The notes below the pieces were generated by a model. It worked only from the letters and a program-made list of their open reading frames with translations. It was not told the origin of the DNA and did no database searches. Positions 61,351 through 64,000 of a stretch of DNA of 64,000 bases are shown here, one piece after another; position 1 is the first letter of the stretch, and each line of letters begins with the position of its first letter. The position numbers were made by a program, and so were the translations under genes. The stretch comes from Amycolatopsis sp. NBRC 101858. Lineage in GTDB: Bacteria; Actinomycetota; Actinomycetes; Mycobacteriales; Pseudonocardiaceae. The stretch lies in NCBI RefSeq assembly GCF_030269325.1, contig NZ_BSTD01000006.1, positions 248,001-312,000 on the forward strand, written 5' to 3'.

Positions 61351-62763
61351 TCAGGACGAGAAGCGGTCCAAGGCGCGGATCTTGTTGTGCGCGTCCAGCG
61401 CCGCCACCTTGTACGCCTCCGAGAGCGTCGGGTAGTTGAACACCGCGTCGACGAGGTAGTCGACCGTGCCGCCGCAGCCCATCACCGCCTGTCCGATGTG
61501 GACCAGGTCCGTCGCGCCCGTGCCGAACACGTGGACGCCCAGCAGTTTCCGGTCCGTGGTCGACACCAGCAGCTTCAGCATCCCGTAGCTGTCGCCGGTG
61601 ATCTGGCCGCGCGCCAGCTCGCGGTAGCGCGCGATGCCGACCTCGTACGGCACCGACGACGACGTCAGCTGGGCCTCCGTCGAACCGACGTAGGAGATCT
61701 CCGGGATCGTGTAGATGCCGATCGGCTGCAGCGCGCCCAGGCCGTTCGCCGGCTCGCCGAACGCGTGGTACGCCGCCAGCCTGCCCTGGTCCATCGACGT
61801 CGCCGCCAGTGCCGGGAAGCCGATCACGTCGCCGACCGCGTACACGTGCGGGACCTCGGTGCGGTAGTGCTCGTCGACCACCAGCCGGCCGCGCTCGTCC
61901 GCCTGCAGGCCCGCCGCGTCCAGGGCCAGCTCGCCCGTCATCCCCTGGCGGCCCGCCGAATACATGACGCCGTCGGCCGGGATGCGCTTGCCGCTCACCA
62001 AGGTCGTGATCGTCGCGTCGTCGGACACCGCGACGTCGGCGACCTTCTCGCCGAAGCGGAACGTGACGCCGAGGTCGCGCAGCTGGAACTTCAGCGACTC
62101 CACGATCTCCGGGTCGCAGAAGTCGAGCATCTGGTCGCGCTGCTCCACCACGGTGACCCGCGAGCCGAGCGCCGCGAACATCGACGCGTACTCGATCCCG
62201 ATCACCCCGGCGCCCACCACGACGAGCGACGACGGGATCTGCTCGAGCCGCAGGATCTCGTCGGAGTCCAGCACGCGCGCGGCGTCGAAGTCGACGTGCC
62301 CCGGCCGCGCGGGCCGGGTCCCGGTGGCGATCACGATGAAGTCCGCGCTCAGCGTCCGCCGGTCGCCGGCGTGGCGCCCCTCGACGACGACGGTGTGCGG
62401 GTCGGCGAAGGAGCCGGTGCCGGCGATCAGGTCGACGTGGTTGCGCATCAGCTGCGCGCGCACCACCTGGACCTCGCGCCCGACGACGTGCTGGGTGCGG
62501 GCCAGCAGGTCGGCGATCGTGATGTCCTGCTTGACGCGGTAGCTCGCGCCGTACAGCTCGCGCTGGTTCATGCCGGTCAGGTAGAGCACCGCTTCGCGCA
62601 GGGTCTTCGACGGGATCGTGCCGGTGTTGACGCACACCCCGCCGACCATGTCGTGCCGGTCCACGACCGCCACCCGCTTGCCCAGTTTCGCCGCGGCGAT
62701 GGCGGCCTTCTGACCGCCGGGGCCCGAACCGATGACGATGAGGTCGTACTCGTGCTCGCTCAC
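61351..62763 (-). CDS. sthA: Soluble pyridine nucleotide transhydrogenase
   Basis: Flavoprotein that exchanges reducing equivalents between NADPH and NAD+. The 470-residue protein has the FAD GSGPGGQKAAIAAAKLG, GVCVNTGTIPSKTLREAVLY, the NAD(P)-binding VVGAGVIGIEYASMFAALG, FAD-binding VYAVGDVIGFPALA and the dimerisation domain. The disulfide of related dihydrolipoamide dehydrogenases is absent: CVNTGT has a Thr where the second Cys would be, as in SthA. Start GTG 62763. Confidence 0.93.
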   Translation of the reverse strand: MSEHEYDLIVIGSGPGGQKAAIAAAKLGKRVAVVDRHDMVGGVCVNTGTIPSKTLREAVLYLTGMNQRELYGASYRVKQDITIADLLARTQHVVGREVQVVRAQLMRNHVDLIAGTGSFADPHTVVVEGRHAGDRRTLSADFIVIATGTRPARPGHVDFDAARVLDSDEILRLEQIPSSLVVVGAGVIGIEYASMFAALGSRVTVVEQRDQMLDFCDPEIVESLKFQLRDLGVTFRFGEKVADVAVSDDATITTLVSGKRIPADGVMYSAGRQGMTGELALDAAGLQADERGRLVVDEHYRTEVPHVYAVGDVIGFPALAATSMDQGRLAAYHAFGEPANGLGALQPIGIYTIPEISYVGSTEAQLTSSSVPYEVGIARYRELARGQITGDSYGMLKLLVSTTDRKLLGVHVFGTGATDLVHIGQAVMGCGGTVDYLVDAVFNYPTLSEAYKVAALDAHNKIRALDRFSS

Positions 62764-62853
62764 GACGTCGAGCCTGCGCACCCGGGCGCCCCGGCGCAAC
62801 CCCCCGCCGGTGAAGATCCGCGCGCGAACCGGTCCCGGGGCTAGCGTGGCCGG

Positions 62854-64000
62854 GTGCTGCGGGTGTCGCTGCTGGGCGAGCAGGTGATCGCCGACGACGA
62901 GACCGGCGCCGTGCTGACGCGGTCGCCGCGCTCGGTCGCGCTCGTGGCCCACCTCGTCGTGCACGCCGGGCTGGCGCAGCCGCGGCGGCTGATCGCCGGG
63001 CTGTTCTGGCCGGACTCCACCGACGCGCAGGCCTTGACCAACCTCCGCCGCGAACTGCACCAGCTGCGCCGGGTGCTCGGCGACCCGCCCTCGCTGGCCG
63101 TCACCGGGCGCGACCTGTGCTGGCGGGACACCCCGTCGAGCCGGGTGGACGTGCGGGAGTTCGACCTCGCCCGCCGGGCCGCGCTGGCCGCCGCGGATCC
63201 GGGCGAAGTGGCCGCCCACGGCCAGGCCGCCTTCGCGGCCTACCGCGGCGAGCTGTTGCCCGGCCTGGCCGACGACTGGGTCCTGGCGGCCCGCGCCGAG
63301 CTCGACCGCCAGTGCGTCGAGCTGTGCGACCTGCTCTGCCGGACGCCCTCGGGCGACCCGGCCGTCGCGCTCGAGGCGGCCCGCCGCCGGATCCGGCTGC
63401 GCCCGCTGGAAGAGACCGGCTACCGGACGCTGATGGGGCTGCAGGCCGACGCCGGCGACCGGGCGGGTGCGGTGAGCACCTACCACCGGTGCGCGTCGGT
63501 CCTCGAACGCGAGCTCGGCGTCGTCCCGGCCGAGCCGACCCGCGCGGCACTGCGCCGGCTGCTCGCCCGGCCGGACCCCGAACCCCGGCGGGCCGCGGCG
63601 CCCGGGCTCGTCGGCCGGGCCGCCGAAGTGGCGCGGCTCGGCGAGCGGTGGCGAGCGGCCGCTTCGGGCCGCGCCGGGGTCGTCCTCGTGCGCGGGGACG
63701 CCGGGGTCGGCAAGACCCGGCTGGTCGCCGAGCTGGCCGCGCTGGCCCGCGCGGAAGGCGCGGTCGTCGCCGTCGGCCGGTGTTTCGGCACGGCGGGCCG
63801 GGTCGCGCTGGCGCCGGTGGCCGAGTGGCTGCGCACCCCGGCCGTACAGCGGGCGGCGACCTCGCTGGACCCGGTGTGGCGGACCGAGGTCGACCGGCTG
63901 CTGCCGGCCGCGCGCCCGACGGCGGCCGGGCACCCGACCGTCGACGCGTGGCAGCGCCTGCGGTTCTTCGAAGGGCTCGCCCGCGCGCTCACCGCCGGCG
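62854..64000 (+). CDS. BTAD-domain transcriptional regulator with P-loop domain, partial
   Basis: The N-terminal 382 residues of a large regulator that continues beyond the window. An OmpR-type DNA-binding winged helix (SPRSVALVAHLVVHAGLAQP; LIAGLFWPDSTDAQALTNLR; RELHQLRRVLGD) is followed by a BTAD domain (residues about 95-245; ELLPGLADDWVLAARAELD; EETGYRTLMGLQADAGDRAG). A P-loop ATPase then begins with Walker A RGDAGVGKTRLVAELAALAR. This is the AfsR/SARP-LAL-type architecture. GTG 62854 is 90 bp from the divergent sthA start. Confidence 0.85.
   Translation, partial: MLRVSLLGEQVIADDETGAVLTRSPRSVALVAHLVVHAGLAQPRRLIAGLFWPDSTDAQALTNLRRELHQLRRVLGDPPSLAVTGRDLCWRDTPSSRVDVREFDLARRAALAAADPGEVAAHGQAAFAAYRGELLPGLADDWVLAARAELDRQCVELCDLLCRTPSGDPAVALEAARRRIRLRPLEETGYRTLMGLQADAGDRAGAVSTYHRCASVLERELGVVPAEPTRAALRRLLARPDPEPRRAAAPGLVGRAAEVARLGERWRAAASGRAGVVLVRGDAGVGKTRLVAELAALARAEGAVVAVGRCFGTAGRVALAPVAEWLRTPAVQRAATSLDPVWRTEVDRLLPAARPTAAGHPTVDAWQRLRFFEGLARALTAG

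Overview
This is a high-GC actinobacterial chromosome segment. Gene content and order point to Pseudonocardiales, most likely Amycolatopsis or a close relative; that assignment is inference. The evidence is the actinobacterial mIHF, BldD with its c-di-GMP motif, DasR with a dre-type operator, an Rv2578c-family radical SAM protein, and two blocks ordered as in Mycobacterium tuberculosis (pyrR to metK, and the nusB/efp/aro to alaS/aspS neighbourhood) lying side by side. GTG starts are very common, and many neighbouring genes overlap by 1 to 4 bases (GTGA, ATGA, TGATG), so translational coupling is widespread.

Layout. 1-13943 (minus strand): a compact nucleotide and one-carbon block, pyrR-pyrB-pyrC-(PH-like protein)-carA-carB-pyrF, then mihF-gmk-rpoZ-coaBC, metK, and priA running off the left edge. 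A PyrR-binding RNA hairpin precedes pyrR. 14192-14680: bldD, divergent from pyrR. 14766-24390: nusB-efp-Xaa-Pro peptidase, a small 4-helix membrane protein, a beta-propeller lipoprotein, and the shikimate operon aroC-aroK-aroB-aroQ ending in a GNAT-VOC fusion gene. 24391-26909: a 21-bp tandem-repeat array, an ECF sigma/anti-sigma pair, a small membrane protein and a Tat-secreted Rieske protein. 26979-30241: a complete set of GlcNAc-type PTS parts (EIIA, EIIB, EIIC, HPr) around dasR. 30323-37383: accessory hydrolases, a dehydrogenase, a secreted EEP-family protein divergent from a membrane protein/TetR pair over twin palindromes, and a GrpB-methyltransferase fusion. 37444-44498: aroE-mltG-ruvX-alaS-(two small envelope proteins). 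44628-56320: a HisRS-like orphan, accessory enzymes, rarA, a TetR-P450 pair, a phosphoesterase, an SGNH hydrolase, a phosphotransferase, a DUF389 protein and aspS. 56416-64000: a MerB-like protein, an intein-bearing radical SAM gene under a LexA-type box, a secreted repeat protein, an AraC regulator, sthA and the start of a BTAD/LAL-type regulator.

The most striking items are: (i) the intein in the radical SAM gene, which splits the CxxxCxxC cluster motif so that splicing must restore the third cysteine, behind an SOS box on a promoter that looks leaderless; (ii) two mutually inverted TTGAAC palindromes controlling a divergent promoter; (iii) a class II aaRS-like protein related to HisRS/HisZ with degraded catalytic motifs; (iv) a MerB-like protein missing the catalytic cysteine at the Cys96 position; (v) three non-coding repeat structures: a 39-bp degenerate array, an 11-copy 21-bp array, and a duplicated gene 3' end. 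No tRNA, rRNA, insertion sequence, prophage or CRISPR array was recognised.
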